DNA from: Chitinophaga japonensis
GTDB lineage: Bacteria > Bacteroidota > Bacteroidia > Chitinophagales > Chitinophagaceae
Assembly (NCBI RefSeq): GCF_007830125.1
Contig: NZ_VLLG01000003.1
Span: forward strand, 858,247-922,246
Length of the DNA: 64,000 nt
Direction of reading: 5' to 3'
In this document: in pieces, positions 1 to 9,426 of the stretch
How the letters are laid out: each line of letters begins with the position of its first letter
Position numbering within the stretch: the first letter of the stretch is position 1
Translations under genes and position numbers: made by a program
The notes under the pieces: generated by a model
Databases searched by the model: none
Seen by the model: only the letters and a program-made list of their open reading frames with translations
Told to the model about the DNA's origin: nothing

Positions 1-248
1 AATACCAGGCGGATGTAATGACGGGCCGTTATGATGCGCTGTATGGTTGCCTGCTGATGGGAGGGAAGGATCAGCGTTTCCGCGCGGTGCCGGCGGCAGC
101 CAGCGGGTTTGCGATCACGGGAGATGTAAAGGACATGGCGCTTATCCAGGTATCCACCGGGGAAAGAATGGTGGTAGCAGCCCTAAATAACGATTCTCTC
201 AGGGTATTTAAGATCAATAGCAGCCGGCCTGCCATGGCGGCCCGGTAG
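1..248 (+). CDS. C-terminal fragment of a probable FG-GAP/VCBS-repeat (UnbV-like) protein
   Basis: The frame is open from base 3 and ends with TAG at 246-248, so only about 81 C-terminal codons are present and the true start lies before the window. The end of the fragment (GDVKDMALIQVSTGERMVV, then ALNNDSLRVFK) resembles the tail of secreted FG-GAP/VCBS-repeat proteins with an ASPIC/UnbV end, where a short 'apply to own data' strand pattern repeats. This assignment rests on one short stretch and is tentative. The following 48 bases hold a GC-rich inverted repeat (CCCGG at 255-259 with CCGGG at 265-269) but no clear T-tract. Confidence 0.5.
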   Translation, partial: YQADVMTGRYDALYGCLLMGGKDQRFRAVPAAASGFAITGDVKDMALIQVSTGERMVVAALNNDSLRVFKINSSRPAMAAR

Positions 249-296
249 CGGGGCCCCGGCATTGCCGGGACCTGCTGCCGGACGAGGCTTTGTATT

Positions 297-812
297 TTAT
301 TTCTTGTTGATATCCAGGATCACGCGTGAATACCTGGCGTAGCTGATCTCCACTTCAGTACCTACCTTATAACCATCCAGCGCGCCGCGGGTCCAGTAGA
401 ACAGCCGCTTTCTTTTTGTATTCGGCAGCAGTACCATAAAGTTGGTCTGCGTATTGTTGTTCTCGTGGTAGATGGCCTCCAGCGGTACCTGTATCTGGCC
501 TTTCTGCAAGGCCATCAGGTCTTTCTTGATGGTAAAATAACGCACCTCCGTTACCTTGATCAGCGCAAATACCAGCGCTACGATAAAAGAGAGCATCCAC
601 ACCCAGAACCAGCCGTTGGTGATGGAAAGGAGGGATTGATTGGCTTCTTCAGGCGTACTGTATTTGTAGAGGTAAAGTTGAGGGACTACAGCAGCTAATA
701 TCATCAGGGCCACGCCGATCAAAACGAACTTCCTGACCTGCTTTTTATTTTTCTTAAGCGCATCCTGTAAAAGAAAGTGCTCTTCGGTGGTCATTAAAGA
801 GAAATCCTGCAT
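297..812 (-). CDS. Small two-TM membrane protein of unknown function
   Basis: 171 residues starting at ATG 810-812. A basic N-terminal segment (KKNKKQVRK) precedes a hydrophobic helix at about residues 29-48, and a second helix follows at about 68-88. The remaining roughly 80 residues are soluble and strand-rich, so the protein is probably anchored in the inner membrane by two helices with both ends in the cytoplasm. I do not recognise a named family. It converges on the preceding partial gene and is followed upstream by gcvP on the same strand, separated by the gcvP terminator, so it is probably transcribed alone. Confidence 0.6.
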   Translation of the reverse strand: MQDFSLMTTEEHFLLQDALKKNKKQVRKFVLIGVALMILAAVVPQLYLYKYSTPEEANQSLLSITNGWFWVWMLSFIVALVFALIKVTEVRYFTIKKDLMALQKGQIQVPLEAIYHENNNTQTNFMVLLPNTKRKRLFYWTRGALDGYKVGTEVEISYARYSRVILDINKK

Positions 813-878
813 AAGATAGTATGGTTTTTCTATAGCTAATATATATAGAAACGAGTAATTAATGAAATTTTAATATAT

Positions 879-923
879 GTACAATAAAAAAAGTGTGGCG
901 CCACGCAAAGGTGTGCCACACTT
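879..923 (-). terminator. Rho-independent terminator of gcvP
   Basis: Read on the minus strand, a 9-bp perfect stem (AAGTGTGGC pairing with GCCACACTT, 891-899 with 915-923) is followed by a run of T residues (883-892). It lies about 30 bases after the gcvP stop codon, the classical position and form of an intrinsic terminator. Confidence 0.8.
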
Positions 924-952
924 CCTCGTTTATTGTCTTTATACTGAATGTA

Positions 953-3829
953 TTACGCTTCTGCTTCCGCGTAGGCGCTTACCGGCTCGCAGGTACAGAT
1001 CAGGTTACGGTCGCCTACGGTATTGTTTACCCGGCTTACGGAGGGCCAGAACTTGTTGGCTTTCACATACTCCAGCGGGTAGGCGGCCTGCTGGCGGCTG
1101 TAGGGATAGGCCCATTCATCGGCCGTTATCACAAACTGCGTATGCGGCGCGTTTTTAAGCACGTTATTTTGTTTATCGGCCTGGCCTTCGGCTACGGCGC
1201 GGATCTCTTCCCGGATAGCCAGCAGGGCATCGCAGAAGCGGTCCAGCTCTGCCTGGTCCTCGCTTTCGGTGGGCTCTATCATAATAGTGCCCGGCACCGG
1301 GAAGCTCATGGTTGGCGCATGGAAACCGTAGTCCATCAGGCGCTTGGCAATGTCCTCCGCTTCAATGCCGGCGCTGGCCTTAAAGGGCCGTAGGTCCACG
1401 ATGAATTCGTGCGCGCAGGTGCCATTGCTGCCGGTATACAGGATGTCGTAGGCTTTTTCCAGCCTGGCCTTCATATAGTTGGCGTTCAGGATGGCGTACT
1501 GGGAAGCCAGTTTCAGCCCCTGCTGTCCCAGCAGGCGGATGTAGGCGTAAGAGATCAGCAGGATGCTGGCGGAGCCGTAAGGTGCCGCGGATACGGCATG
1601 GGCAGGCTGCCCCTTGCCGTTCTTCAACTGCACATGCCCGGGCAGGAAAGGCGCCAGGTGGCCCGCCACGCAGATGGGCCCCATGCCGGGACCGCCGCCG
1701 CCGTGCGGGATGGCGAATGTTTTATGCAGGTTCAGGTGGCAAACGTCGGCGCCTATCAGGCCGGGCGCCGTTAAGCCTACCTGGGCGTTCATATTGGCGC
1801 CGTCCATGTATACCTGGCCGCCATGCTCATGTATGGTATTGCAGATGTCTTTTACGCTTTCTTCATACACCCCGTAGGTGGAGGGGTAGGTGATCATAAT
1901 ACCGGCCAGGTTGGCGGCATGCGCCTGGGCTTTGGCCTTCAGGTCGGTAACGTCGATATAGCCGTTTTCCAGGGCTTTTACCACTACCACCTTAAAGCCG
2001 GCCATCACGGCGGAAGCCGGGTTGGTGCCGTGGGCGGATATAGGGATCAGCATTACGTTGCGGTGTCCTTCGCCGCGGCTTTCATGATATGCGCGTATCA
2101 CCAGCAGCCCGGCGTATTCGCCCTGGGCGCCGCTGTTAGGCTGCAGGCTGCAGGCATCAAAAGCGGTGATGGCGCAAAGGTATTGGCTCAGCTCTTCCGT
2201 GATCTGCTGGTAGCCGCCGGTTTGAGTGGCCGGTGCAAACGGGTGGATCCTGCTCCAGTGGTTCCAGCTCAGAGGGATCATTTCCGTAGCCGCGTTCAGC
2301 TTCATGGTGCAGGAGCCCAGGGAGATCATCGATGTATTTAGCGACAGGTCCTTGTTTTCCAGCATTTTGATGTAGCGCATCATCTCCGTTTCGCTGTGGT
2401 GGGTGTTAAACACCGGGTGCAGCAGGTAGGGCGTGCTGCGTTGCAACGCAGCCGGGACGTGGTCTGCCGCCGCCTGCAGGCGCTCAGCAGAGAGGCGGCC
2501 GGCATCAAATAGTTGCAGGATGTCATTCACGTCTGTTATGGTAGTGGTCTCGTCCAGGGAGATACCGATACGCTGATCGCCGAAGTAGCGGAAATTGATG
2601 CCGGCATCTTCTGCCCTGGCTTTGATGTCTGCTACATTGCCGGAGCTTACCACAATGGTGTCAAAGAAATGGGCGGTATGCAGCGTTACGCCTTTGGCTT
2701 TCAGCTTTTCGGCCAGCGCCGCCGTCAGTAGGGACACCCGGGCGGCAATGTTCCGCAATCCGCGGGGGCCGTGGAACACGGCGTACATGGCGGCCATATT
2801 GGCCAGCAGCGCCTGCGCGGTACAGATATTGGAAGTGGCTTTTTCGCGTTTAATGTGCTGTTCGCGGGTTTGCAGCGCCATGCGCAGTGCGCGGTTGCCC
2901 TGGGCATCCACGCTTACGCCGATGATGCGGCCGGGAATGGCCCGTTTGAAATCATCTTTCACGGCAAAGAAAGCGGCATGCGGACCGCCAAAGCCCAGGG
3001 GCACGCCAAAACGTTGGGCAGATCCCAGCGCGGCATCGGCGCCCAGCTCTCCGGGGGGCGTCAGCAGTGTGAGGGCCAACAGGTCGGTGGCCATGGCTAC
3101 ATACGCGCCGGCAGCATGCACCTTTTCAATAAAGGCGCGGTAGTCTTCCACACCTCCCAGGTCGTTGGGATATTGCAGCAGGGCGCCAAACCAGGAGGCG
3201 TCCGGCTGCGCCATGGCATAGTCGCCTACCACCACCTCAATGTGCAGGGGCATGGCGCGGGTAAATACCACGTCTTTCGTTTGCGGGAAGAGGTTGCTAT
3301 CTATAAAGAATTTGGGACGGGTTACGTGTTCGTGATCGCGGTTCAGCGCATTGAAGAACATGGTCATGGCTTCTGCCGCGGCAGTGGCTTCGTCCAGCAG
3401 GGAAGCATTGGCAATGGGCAGCGCGGTAAGGTCGGTTACCATGGTCTGGAAGTTCAGCAGGCTTTCCAGCCGGCCCTGGGATATTTCCGCCTGGTAAGGC
3501 GTGTACTGGGTATACCATCCCGGGTTCTCAAAAATGTTGCGCAGGATCACGCTGGGAGTAATAGTGTCATAATAACCCTGCCCTATGTAGTTACGGAACA
3601 CCTTGTTCTTCAACGATACCTCCTTCAGGTGGCGCAGGTAATCGCTTTCGCTCATGGCCGGCGGCACGTTCAGCGGCTGCTGCATACGGATGGCGCCCGG
3701 CACGGTCTTGTCCACTAATGCTTCCAGGGAGGGTATGCCGGTGGCGTCCAGCATCTGGTTGGTTTCAGATTCGTTCGGCCCGATGTGACGAGGCACAAAC
3801 TCATTTTGTTGAATATCAAAAAGATTCAT
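953..3829 (-). CDS. gcvP: Glycine dehydrogenase (decarboxylating), P protein of the glycine cleavage system
   Basis: A 958-residue fused P-protein, the normal length for the homodimeric type found in Proteobacteria and Bacteroidota, as opposed to the split GcvPA/GcvPB form. It decarboxylates glycine with PLP and passes the aminomethyl group to lipoyl-GcvH in the cytoplasm. The PLP lysine is K703 in NLHKTF, followed by the glycine-rich [12 protein letters not shown] loop; the N-terminal half carries the second aminotransferase-like domain. The start [11 protein letters not shown] is placed 30-65 bases after a good promoter. The lipoyl partner chemistry connects it to lipA in this window. gcvT and gcvH are not nearby, and no glycine riboswitch is visible upstream. 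Confidence 0.97.
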   Translation of the reverse strand: MNLFDIQQNEFVPRHIGPNESETNQMLDATGIPSLEALVDKTVPGAIRMQQPLNVPPAMSESDYLRHLKEVSLKNKVFRNYIGQGYYDTITPSVILRNIFENPGWYTQYTPYQAEISQGRLESLLNFQTMVTDLTALPIANASLLDEATAAAEAMTMFFNALNRDHEHVTRPKFFIDSNLFPQTKDVVFTRAMPLHIEVVVGDYAMAQPDASWFGALLQYPNDLGGVEDYRAFIEKVHAAGAYVAMATDLLALTLLTPPGELGADAALGSAQRFGVPLGFGGPHAAFFAVKDDFKRAIPGRIIGVSVDAQGNRALRMALQTREQHIKREKATSNICTAQALLANMAAMYAVFHGPRGLRNIAARVSLLTAALAEKLKAKGVTLHTAHFFDTIVVSSGNVADIKARAEDAGINFRYFGDQRIGISLDETTTITDVNDILQLFDAGRLSAERLQAAADHVPAALQRSTPYLLHPVFNTHHSETEMMRYIKMLENKDLSLNTSMISLGSCTMKLNAATEMIPLSWNHWSRIHPFAPATQTGGYQQITEELSQYLCAITAFDACSLQPNSGAQGEYAGLLVIRAYHESRGEGHRNVMLIPISAHGTNPASAVMAGFKVVVVKALENGYIDVTDLKAKAQAHAANLAGIMITYPSTYGVYEESVKDICNTIHEHGGQVYMDGANMNAQVGLTAPGLIGADVCHLNLHKTFAIPHGGGGPGMGPICVAGHLAPFLPGHVQLKNGKGQPAHAVSAAPYGSASILLISYAYIRLLGQQGLKLASQYAILNANYMKARLEKAYDILYTGSNGTCAHEFIVDLRPFKASAGIEAEDIAKRLMDYGFHAPTMSFPVPGTIMIEPTESEDQAELDRFCDALLAIREEIRAVAEGQADKQNNVLKNAPHTQFVITADEWAYPYSRQQAAYPLEYVKANKFWPSVSRVNNTVGDRNLICTCEPVSAYAEAEA

Positions 3830-3860
3830 GATGTAAAGCAGGTAAATTGAAAAGAATGTG

Positions 3861-3894
3861 CAAAGCTATATTGTTTTTGAGCAATCGCCAAAAA
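3861..3894 (-). promoter_or_regulatory. Promoter of gcvP
   Basis: On the minus strand TTTTTG (3889-3894) is followed after 20 bases by TAGCTTTG (3861-3868), matching the Bacteroidota -33/-7 consensus (TTTG, about 19-21 bases, TAnnTTTG). The gcvP ATG follows about 30 bases later. Confidence 0.7.
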
Positions 3895-3970
3895 GCCCCC
3901 GGGGTTGTGGAAACTGTGGTGATAAACCCGGCAGCCGGGAAAGACGAATTGTCATGAAATTGTTGGTGCG

Positions 3971-4062
3971 AGCTTAAAGCTGAAAGCATAAAGCTAAAAG
4001 CTGACCGTAGCGAATTTATCCGTGGCAATCAGGCTTTTTGCTTTATGCTTTCCGCTTTCCGC
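3971..4062. repeat. Word-repeat inverted element, family A, copy 1
   Basis: Left arm 3971-4004 and right arm 4029-4062 are imperfect reverse complements (about 28 of 34 positions). Both are built from AAAGC/GCATAAA words. The core between them (TAGCGAATTTATCC region) is homologous to the core of the element at 9425-9516. This copy lies in the divergent gap between gcvP and the YkgJ-like gene. Its right arm runs up to the -7 box of the downstream gene, and its TTTTTG is a candidate -33 box. Confidence 0.75.
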
Positions 4063-4071
4063 GTACCTTTG
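4035..4071 (+). promoter_or_regulatory. Promoter of the YkgJ-like gene
   Basis: TACCTTTG at 4064-4071 is a consensus -7 box only five bases before the ATG at 4077, so the transcript would be almost leaderless. The best -33 candidate, TTTTTG at 4035-4040, is 23 bases upstream and lies inside the right arm of the repeat element. Confidence 0.5.
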
Positions 4072-4076
4072 CATCA

Positions 4077-4571
4077 ATGGACCATCCGTTATTACAAAAC
4101 TGGGAGCAGAAGGCGAAGGAAAAGCAGAAAGCCAACAAACAGTTCCTGCAGAAACTGCAGACCAAAAAGGGGAAAGGCGTGGAAAAACTGCTGCCCGGCC
4201 TGCATGAAGAGGCTTTCAGCCATATTGACTGCCTGCAATGCGCCGGCTGCTGTAAAACCATCAGCCCCCGGTTTAAAACCCCGGATATCAAACGCATCTC
4301 CAAACACCTGGGATTAAAGGAGTCTGTTTTTATTGAAACCTACCTGCGCCTGGATGAAGACGGGGACTACGTGGTAAAAAGAACGCCCTGCCCTTTCCTG
4401 GGTAGCGATAACTATTGCAGCATTTACGAGGTGCGTCCCGGAGACTGCGAAAATTATCCTTATACGGACAGCTACGATTTTTTTAAAAGGCCCAATACCA
4501 CCTACCTGAACAGCACCATCTGCCCCGCCGTGTACTTTGTGCTGGAAAAGCTGAAAGCAGTGATCAGGTAG
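4077..4571 (+). CDS. YkgJ-family cysteine cluster (zinc/iron-chelating) protein
   Basis: 164 residues from ATG 4077; an ATG-like start 39 bases upstream would precede the promoter, so MDHPLLQNWEQ is preferred. The cysteine pattern CLQCAGCCKT near residue 56, followed by TPCPFLGSDNYCSIYEVRPGDC, is the signature of the CxxCxxCC family (UPF0153/YkgJ), which is thought to bind iron or zinc. The N-terminus is a lysine-rich helix. Its 3' end nearly abuts the convergent MFS gene (10-base gap). No specific substrate or process is known for the family. Confidence 0.85.
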   Translation: MDHPLLQNWEQKAKEKQKANKQFLQKLQTKKGKGVEKLLPGLHEEAFSHIDCLQCAGCCKTISPRFKTPDIKRISKHLGLKESVFIETYLRLDEDGDYVVKRTPCPFLGSDNYCSIYEVRPGDCENYPYTDSYDFFKRPNTTYLNSTICPAVYFVLEKLKAVIR

Positions 4572-4581
4572 CTTTTGTATA

Positions 4582-5838
4582 TTACGCTTTCAGGTCCAGC
4601 TTACGCATGGCCGGTGAAATGATGTAGGTAGTAGCCACCACCACCAGCGTTACGCAGCCGCCAAATACTACGGAAGGTACCAGCCCCATCAGCCGGGCGG
4701 CAAAGCCGCTTTCAAAAGCGCCCAACTCATTGGAGGAGCCTACGAACATGGAGCTTACAGAGGCTACCCTTCCCCGCATCTCATCCGGCGTTTTTAGCTG
4801 TAGGATGGTTTGCCGGGTAATTACGCTGATGCCGTCCAGCATACCGCTGAGCAGCAGCGCTATCAGCGATAGGTAAAAGCTCTTGGACAGCCCGAACACG
4901 ATAATGCAGATCCCGAAGCCGAATACTGCCGCCAGCAACTTGATGCCCGGTTTGGTCACCAGTGGGCGGTAAGCCAATATGAACATGGTCATCAGCGATC
5001 CTACCGCCACGGCCGCACGCAGGAAACCGAATTCCAGGGAGCCCACATGCAGTATGTCCGTGGCAAAGGCAGGCAGCATGGCCGTAGCCCCGCCAAACAG
5101 CACCGCAAACATATCCAGCGCCATGGCATTCAGTACTACCTTGGTGTTCCACACAAAGCGCATGCCCTTGGTAAGGCCCGCCACAAAGCCCTCGCCCTGG
5201 GATTTATAGAGAATGGGTTTGGGTTTTATCTGCAGGAGGCTGAACAGCGGCGCCAGGAAAATGATCACCACCAGCAGCATAGACCAGTGCACCCCCAGCA
5301 GGTGTATAAAAAGGCCGCCCAGCGCAGGCCCGGCCATGCCGCCTACCTGCCAGGCGCTGCTGCTCCAGGTAGAGGCGTTGGCATACAACTGCCGCGGCAC
5401 CAGCAGGGCCAGCATCGTGAAATTGGAGGGGCTGGTAAAGGCCCGCACTATTCCGCCCATGAACACCAGCGCATAGATCATGTTCAGTACCCAGTGAGTG
5501 GGAATACCCTGCACCATACGGTCCCAGGTAAGGAGGAACAGGCCGGTGCCCAGCACAATGTAGGCCACTACGCAGGCCAGCAGCATGCCCCGTTTCTCCC
5601 GCTGGTCTACCAGGTGGCCGGCAAAGGGCGCCAGCAGCACGGCCGGTATCACTTCCGAAAGCCCTATCAGCCCCAGTGAGAAAGGATCACGGGCCAGCTC
5701 GTATACTTTCCATTCTACAATGGTAAACTGCATGGTGAGGGCAAACACAATTGCAAAACGGATAACAAGGTAGTAGTTGAATTCCCGGATGCGCAGGGAA
5801 GCATATGGGTCGTTCCTGGTAGTGGCCGCTGTGTCCAA
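4582..5838 (-). CDS. MFS transporter (MFS_3/EntS-like exporter)
   Basis: 418 residues with about twelve hydrophobic helices and the MFS loop 2-3 motif GHLVDQREKR near residue 75. The N-terminal REFNYYLVIRF segment and the overall pattern fit the MFS_3 group of proton-driven exporters, which includes the enterobactin exporter EntS. The substrate cannot be deduced here because no siderophore or antibiotic genes are adjacent. The second half contains the matching RPLVTKPGIKLL loop. It is divergent from the sugar dehydrogenase gene, with a family B repeat element between them. Confidence 0.9.
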   Translation of the reverse strand: MDTAATTRNDPYASLRIREFNYYLVIRFAIVFALTMQFTIVEWKVYELARDPFSLGLIGLSEVIPAVLLAPFAGHLVDQREKRGMLLACVVAYIVLGTGLFLLTWDRMVQGIPTHWVLNMIYALVFMGGIVRAFTSPSNFTMLALLVPRQLYANASTWSSSAWQVGGMAGPALGGLFIHLLGVHWSMLLVVIIFLAPLFSLLQIKPKPILYKSQGEGFVAGLTKGMRFVWNTKVVLNAMALDMFAVLFGGATAMLPAFATDILHVGSLEFGFLRAAVAVGSLMTMFILAYRPLVTKPGIKLLAAVFGFGICIIVFGLSKSFYLSLIALLLSGMLDGISVITRQTILQLKTPDEMRGRVASVSSMFVGSSNELGAFESGFAARLMGLVPSVVFGGCVTLVVVATTYIISPAMRKLDLKA

Positions 5839-5865
5839 GCTGATGAATTTTGATTTGCAGGCACA

Positions 5866-5967
5866 AAATTAATTAACAATGAAGAATTAATAATTAATAA
5901 TGATGGCCACAGTTGTTTCAATGAAACACCACTGTAACGATTATTAATTCTTCATTATTAATTGTAA
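5866..5967. repeat. Word-repeat inverted element, family B, copy 1
   Basis: Arms of ATTAATA/TAATAAT words flank a core; the block ATTAACAATGAAGAATTAA on the left pairs with its near-exact complement at 5941-5962. The core contains a perfect small hairpin (GTTTC-AAT-GAAAC, inside ACAG and CTGT). A stretch of the core (tttcaatgaaacaccactg) is recognisably the same as in the element at 60059-60156. It lies in the divergent MFS/sugar dehydrogenase gap, so it cannot be a transcription terminator for either gene. Confidence 0.75.
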
Positions 5968-6000
5968 CAGGATGATTATTTTTATAGTCAATACTTCTTT

Positions 6001-7203
6001 ATGAATGCACTTCGTTTATTGCTGGCCGTGCCGCTACTGGCTGGCAGCCTGATGTGCCAGGCCGGTCCTTCCCGGAATGAGCCGCCGGCCCGCAAGGCCC
6101 GCCTGCAACTGGTCACCAACAGGATACTTTCCCCGGTGGCGCTGGGCGTGCCCGGCGATGGCAGTGGCCGGCTGTTCATCTGCCAGAAGGAGGGAAAGGT
6201 ATGGATCGTACAGAACGGAAAGCTGCTGACCCGGCCATTCCTGGACGTAAGCGCGGAAATGGTAAGGATCAACCCGGCTTACGATGAGCGCGGCCTGCTG
6301 GGCATTGCCTTTCACCCGCAGTTTGAAAGCAATAGGAAGTTTTACGTGTATTACAGCGTGCCGTCAGACGTATCCGGCAGCAACCATAAAAGCCGCGTAG
6401 CGGAGTTCACCGTGTCGGCTAATCCCAATGTAGCAGACCCTGCCACCAAACGCGTGCTGCTGGAAATAGAACAGCCACAGTCCAACCACAACGGTGGCGA
6501 CCTGGTTTTTGGCCCGGACGGTTACCTGTACATTGCCCTGGGCGATGGCGGCGGCGCGGGCGACAAGCATGGCCCTGCGGGTAACGGGCAGAACCTGAAC
6601 ACCCTGCTGGGAAAGATACTGCGGATAGACGTGGACGCCACTCCTTACGCCGTGCCCAAAGACAATCCTTTTGTGGGGCAGGAGGGAGCGCGCCCCGAAA
6701 TATGGGCTTACGGGCTGCGCAATCCCTGGCGCATTTCATTTGACAGGGGCACCAAACAACTGTTTGCCGGGGATGTAGGACAGAACAAGTACGAAGAGGT
6801 GGATATCATTGAGAAAGGCGGCAACTACGGCTGGCGCATCATGGAAGGATTCCATGAGTATAATGTGCCGGATGGGGCGGATAAAAGCAAGCTGATACCC
6901 CCCATTGATGAATATGACCACGACCTGGGCATCAGTGTTACCGGCGGCTATGTATACCGGGGAAAAGCTATCCCATCGCTGAACGGGGGGTACGTGTACG
7001 GCGATTACAATGGCAAAACCTGGGTACTGGTGAACAGCGGCAGGAAATGGGAACGTGCAGACCTGGAGCTGACCGGCCGCCCTGCAGGTGGACTGCAGAT
7101 ATTGAGCTGGGGCCAGGATGAGGCGGGAGAGCTGTACATGCTCACCAGCGCCTCCACGTCCGACGGGTTTACAGGAGCCGTGTACAAATTGGTAGGATTT
7201 TAG
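6001..7203 (+). CDS. PQQ-dependent sugar dehydrogenase (glucose/sorbosone dehydrogenase family), secreted
   Basis: 400 residues. A signal peptide spans roughly residues 1-22 (LLLAVPLLAGSLMCQA), so the protein acts in the periplasm. The mature part is the six-bladed propeller of soluble aldose dehydrogenases. Characteristic pieces are ERGLLGIAFHPQF, NHNGGDLVFGPDGYLYIALGDGG, YGLRNPWRISFD and GDVGQNKYEEVD. The family oxidises aldoses at the C1 hydroxyl with PQQ and calcium. Whether this host makes PQQ cannot be judged from the window, so substrate and cofactor use are inferred. The gene stands alone between a repeat element and the protease gene. Confidence 0.9.
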   Translation: MNALRLLLAVPLLAGSLMCQAGPSRNEPPARKARLQLVTNRILSPVALGVPGDGSGRLFICQKEGKVWIVQNGKLLTRPFLDVSAEMVRINPAYDERGLLGIAFHPQFESNRKFYVYYSVPSDVSGSNHKSRVAEFTVSANPNVADPATKRVLLEIEQPQSNHNGGDLVFGPDGYLYIALGDGGGAGDKHGPAGNGQNLNTLLGKILRIDVDATPYAVPKDNPFVGQEGARPEIWAYGLRNPWRISFDRGTKQLFAGDVGQNKYEEVDIIEKGGNYGWRIMEGFHEYNVPDGADKSKLIPPIDEYDHDLGISVTGGYVYRGKAIPSLNGGYVYGDYNGKTWVLVNSGRKWERADLELTGRPAGGLQILSWGQDEAGELYMLTSASTSDGFTGAVYKLVGF

Positions 7204-7230
7204 CGGTAATATTTTGTTAAACCACAGATT

Positions 7231-7246
7231 ACCTGTAATAACAGGT
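7231..7246. promoter_or_regulatory. Inverted repeat ACCTGT-aata-ACAGGT upstream of the protease gene
   Basis: A perfect 6-bp inverted repeat with a 4-base spacer lies 13 bases before the -7 box TAAATTTG (7260-7267) of the downstream protease gene, overlapping where a -33 box would be. Its position suggests an operator, but it could also be the foot of the preceding transcript, as a weak hairpin without a T-tract. Confidence 0.35.
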
Positions 7247-7293
7247 GCCAATTTTAGTTTAAATTTGATAGATAAAGTTCAATTTGGATCCAT

Positions 7294-9426
7294 ATGAGAA
7301 GAATGAAAGTGATAATACCGGTGCTGCTGATCATTATTTCCGGTGGAGTACTGGCTTTCAGTAAGTTAGGGAAAGCCGAAGATCCCCCGGGCCGCTACGA
7401 GATCATCATGAACCTGGTAGGACAAATACTGAAAGAAGGTCATTATAAGCCCAAGCCCATTGATGATGCTTTTTCCAAAGAGGTATTTACCAAGTACCTG
7501 AAAGACCTGGACAGCGAAAAGAAATTTTTCCTGAAAAGTGATATTGACAAGCTCTCCGCCTTGTCCACCCATATAGACGATGAGCTGCAGGGCGCGCCGC
7601 TGGAGTGCTTCAACGCGGTTAACAGCCTTATTAAACAGCGGGTTAATGAAGCCACGCTGATCTACCCGGCCATACTTTCCAAGCCTTTCGATTTTACAAA
7701 GGAGGAAAAGGTAGTGCTGGACCCTGATAAGCTGGACTTCCCGGCAGATGAAGCTGCCCGCCAGGAGGCCTGGCGCAAGGTGCTGAAATACCGCACCCTG
7801 GAAAAGCTGACCGACCTGCAGGAACTGCGGGATAAGAAGAAAAAGGACTCGGTGAATGCCAGGTTCCAGACAGATGCCGAGCTGGAAGCAGAGGCACGGG
7901 CCAAGGTAAAACAACTATACGACCGCTATTTTGACCGCCTGAAGAATAAGCAGAACGATAACGACCGTTTCAGCCTGTATGTAAACGCCATTACCACCAC
8001 GATGGACCCGCACACGGACTTTATGCCACCTGCAGACAAAAGATATTTTGAAGAGCAGATGGCCGGTAAATTCTTCGGTATTGGTGCGCAACTGCGGGAA
8101 GAAGACGGCAAGATCAAGATCGTGAGCATTGTTACCGGCAGCCCCAGTTGGAAACAAGGCCAACTGAAAGCCAATGATGTGATCATGAAAGTGGCGCAGG
8201 GCAGCAAGGAACCCGTGGATATTACCGGTTACGCGGTGGAAGATGCCGTAAAGCTGATCCGCGGCTCCCAGGGTACCACGGTACGCCTGACAGTAAAGAG
8301 CGTGGACGGTACGATCAAGGATATTGCGATTGTGCGGGATGAAATAGTGCTGGACGACACTTTTGCAAAATCCGCCATTATCAACGGAAAGCATAAGATA
8401 GGGTACATCTACCTGCCGGAGTTCTATGCCGACTTCCAGGACAGGAATGGCGCCCGCTCCGCGATAGATGTAGCTAAGGAAATACAGAAGCTGAAAGCCG
8501 AAAAGGTAGAAGGCATTATACTGGACCTGCGTTTTAACGGCGGCGGCTCCCTGCAGGATGTAGTGCAGATGGCCGGCCTCTTTATCCCCGAAGGGCCTAT
8601 TGTACAGGTGCGCTCCCGCGGCGGCGACAAGATCGTACTGCCGGACCGCGATAAAAATGTGCAGTACGAGGGTCCGCTGGCCATTATGGTGAACGAGTAC
8701 AGCGCGTCCGCCTCCGAGATCATGGCTGCAGCCATGCAGGATTACAAACGCGCCGTGATCATTGGCAGTGCTTCCACTTTCGGGAAAGGTACGGTACAAC
8801 GGATGTACAACCTGGATGATTTCTTCCCCAGCAAGCCCGAGATCGGCGCCCTGGGAGCTTTGAAGCTGACCGTGCAGAAATTTTACCGCGCCAACGGCGG
8901 CTCCACCCAGTTGAAGGGCGTAAACGCCGATATCGTGTTGCCGGACCCTTATTACGAAGTGGGAGAGAAGAAAGATGAGGATGCCCTGGCCTGGGATGAA
9001 ATACCCAAAGCCAACTACACTCCCTGGTACGATCCCGTGAACGTAGACGCGCTGAAACGTAACAGCGCCCAAAGGGTGAGCAGCAGCGAAGCGTTCAAGA
9101 TCATGACGGACAATATCAACACCATCAAAAATATGGATAAGCAGGATGCTTATTCACTGAACCTGGAAACCTTCAAAGCAGAGCAGAAAAGCAACGCCGC
9201 TGCCCTGAAAAAGTATGACGCGGTGAACGATAAGCTGAAGGAGCTGAACATCACCAACCTGCAAACAGACCTGGAAAAGATGGGCTCCGATACGTCCAAG
9301 CTGGCCCGCAATAAGGACTGGCTGAAGTTCCGCGCAAAGGACCTTTACCTGGATGAGGCGGTAAATGTGATGAACGACCTGATCGTGATGTCCTATCCTA
9401 AAATGAAAGGAAAGCAGGAGAATTAG
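7294..9426 (+). CDS. Carboxy-terminal processing (tail-specific) protease, S41 family
   Basis: 710 residues, close to E. coli Prc in length. The N-terminus is a hydrophobic signal or anchor (VIIPVLLIIISGGVLAF), so it acts in the periplasm. A helical N-terminal domain is followed by a PDZ domain (about residues 250-340) and the S41 catalytic domain. The catalytic dyad is Ser472 in NEYSASASE and Lys498 in FGKGTVQ, by alignment with Prc Ser430/Lys455. A lysine-rich helical C-terminal domain of the Prc type follows. Such proteases degrade or trim periplasmic proteins from their C-termini, including lipoproteins and cell-wall hydrolases. The promoter is TAAATTTG at 7260-7267. Confidence 0.95.
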   Translation: MRRMKVIIPVLLIIISGGVLAFSKLGKAEDPPGRYEIIMNLVGQILKEGHYKPKPIDDAFSKEVFTKYLKDLDSEKKFFLKSDIDKLSALSTHIDDELQGAPLECFNAVNSLIKQRVNEATLIYPAILSKPFDFTKEEKVVLDPDKLDFPADEAARQEAWRKVLKYRTLEKLTDLQELRDKKKKDSVNARFQTDAELEAEARAKVKQLYDRYFDRLKNKQNDNDRFSLYVNAITTTMDPHTDFMPPADKRYFEEQMAGKFFGIGAQLREEDGKIKIVSIVTGSPSWKQGQLKANDVIMKVAQGSKEPVDITGYAVEDAVKLIRGSQGTTVRLTVKSVDGTIKDIAIVRDEIVLDDTFAKSAIINGKHKIGYIYLPEFYADFQDRNGARSAIDVAKEIQKLKAEKVEGIILDLRFNGGGSLQDVVQMAGLFIPEGPIVQVRSRGGDKIVLPDRDKNVQYEGPLAIMVNEYSASASEIMAAAMQDYKRAVIIGSASTFGKGTVQRMYNLDDFFPSKPEIGALGALKLTVQKFYRANGGSTQLKGVNADIVLPDPYYEVGEKKDEDALAWDEIPKANYTPWYDPVNVDALKRNSAQRVSSSEAFKIMTDNINTIKNMDKQDAYSLNLETFKAEQKSNAAALKKYDAVNDKLKELNITNLQTDLEKMGSDTSKLARNKDWLKFRAKDLYLDEAVNVMNDLIVMSYPKMKGKQEN

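Noticed and set aside
3830..3970. Glycine riboswitch before gcvP
   Set aside because: I looked for the paired glycine aptamer consensus on the minus strand and found none; the distance between promoter and ATG is only about 30 bases.
5866..5967. Word-repeat elements as ordinary rho-independent terminators
   Set aside because: Several lie in divergent gaps (3971, 5866, 55947) where no transcript ends, arms are A/T-rich without a GC stem plus T-run, and true terminators with GC stems exist elsewhere in the window.
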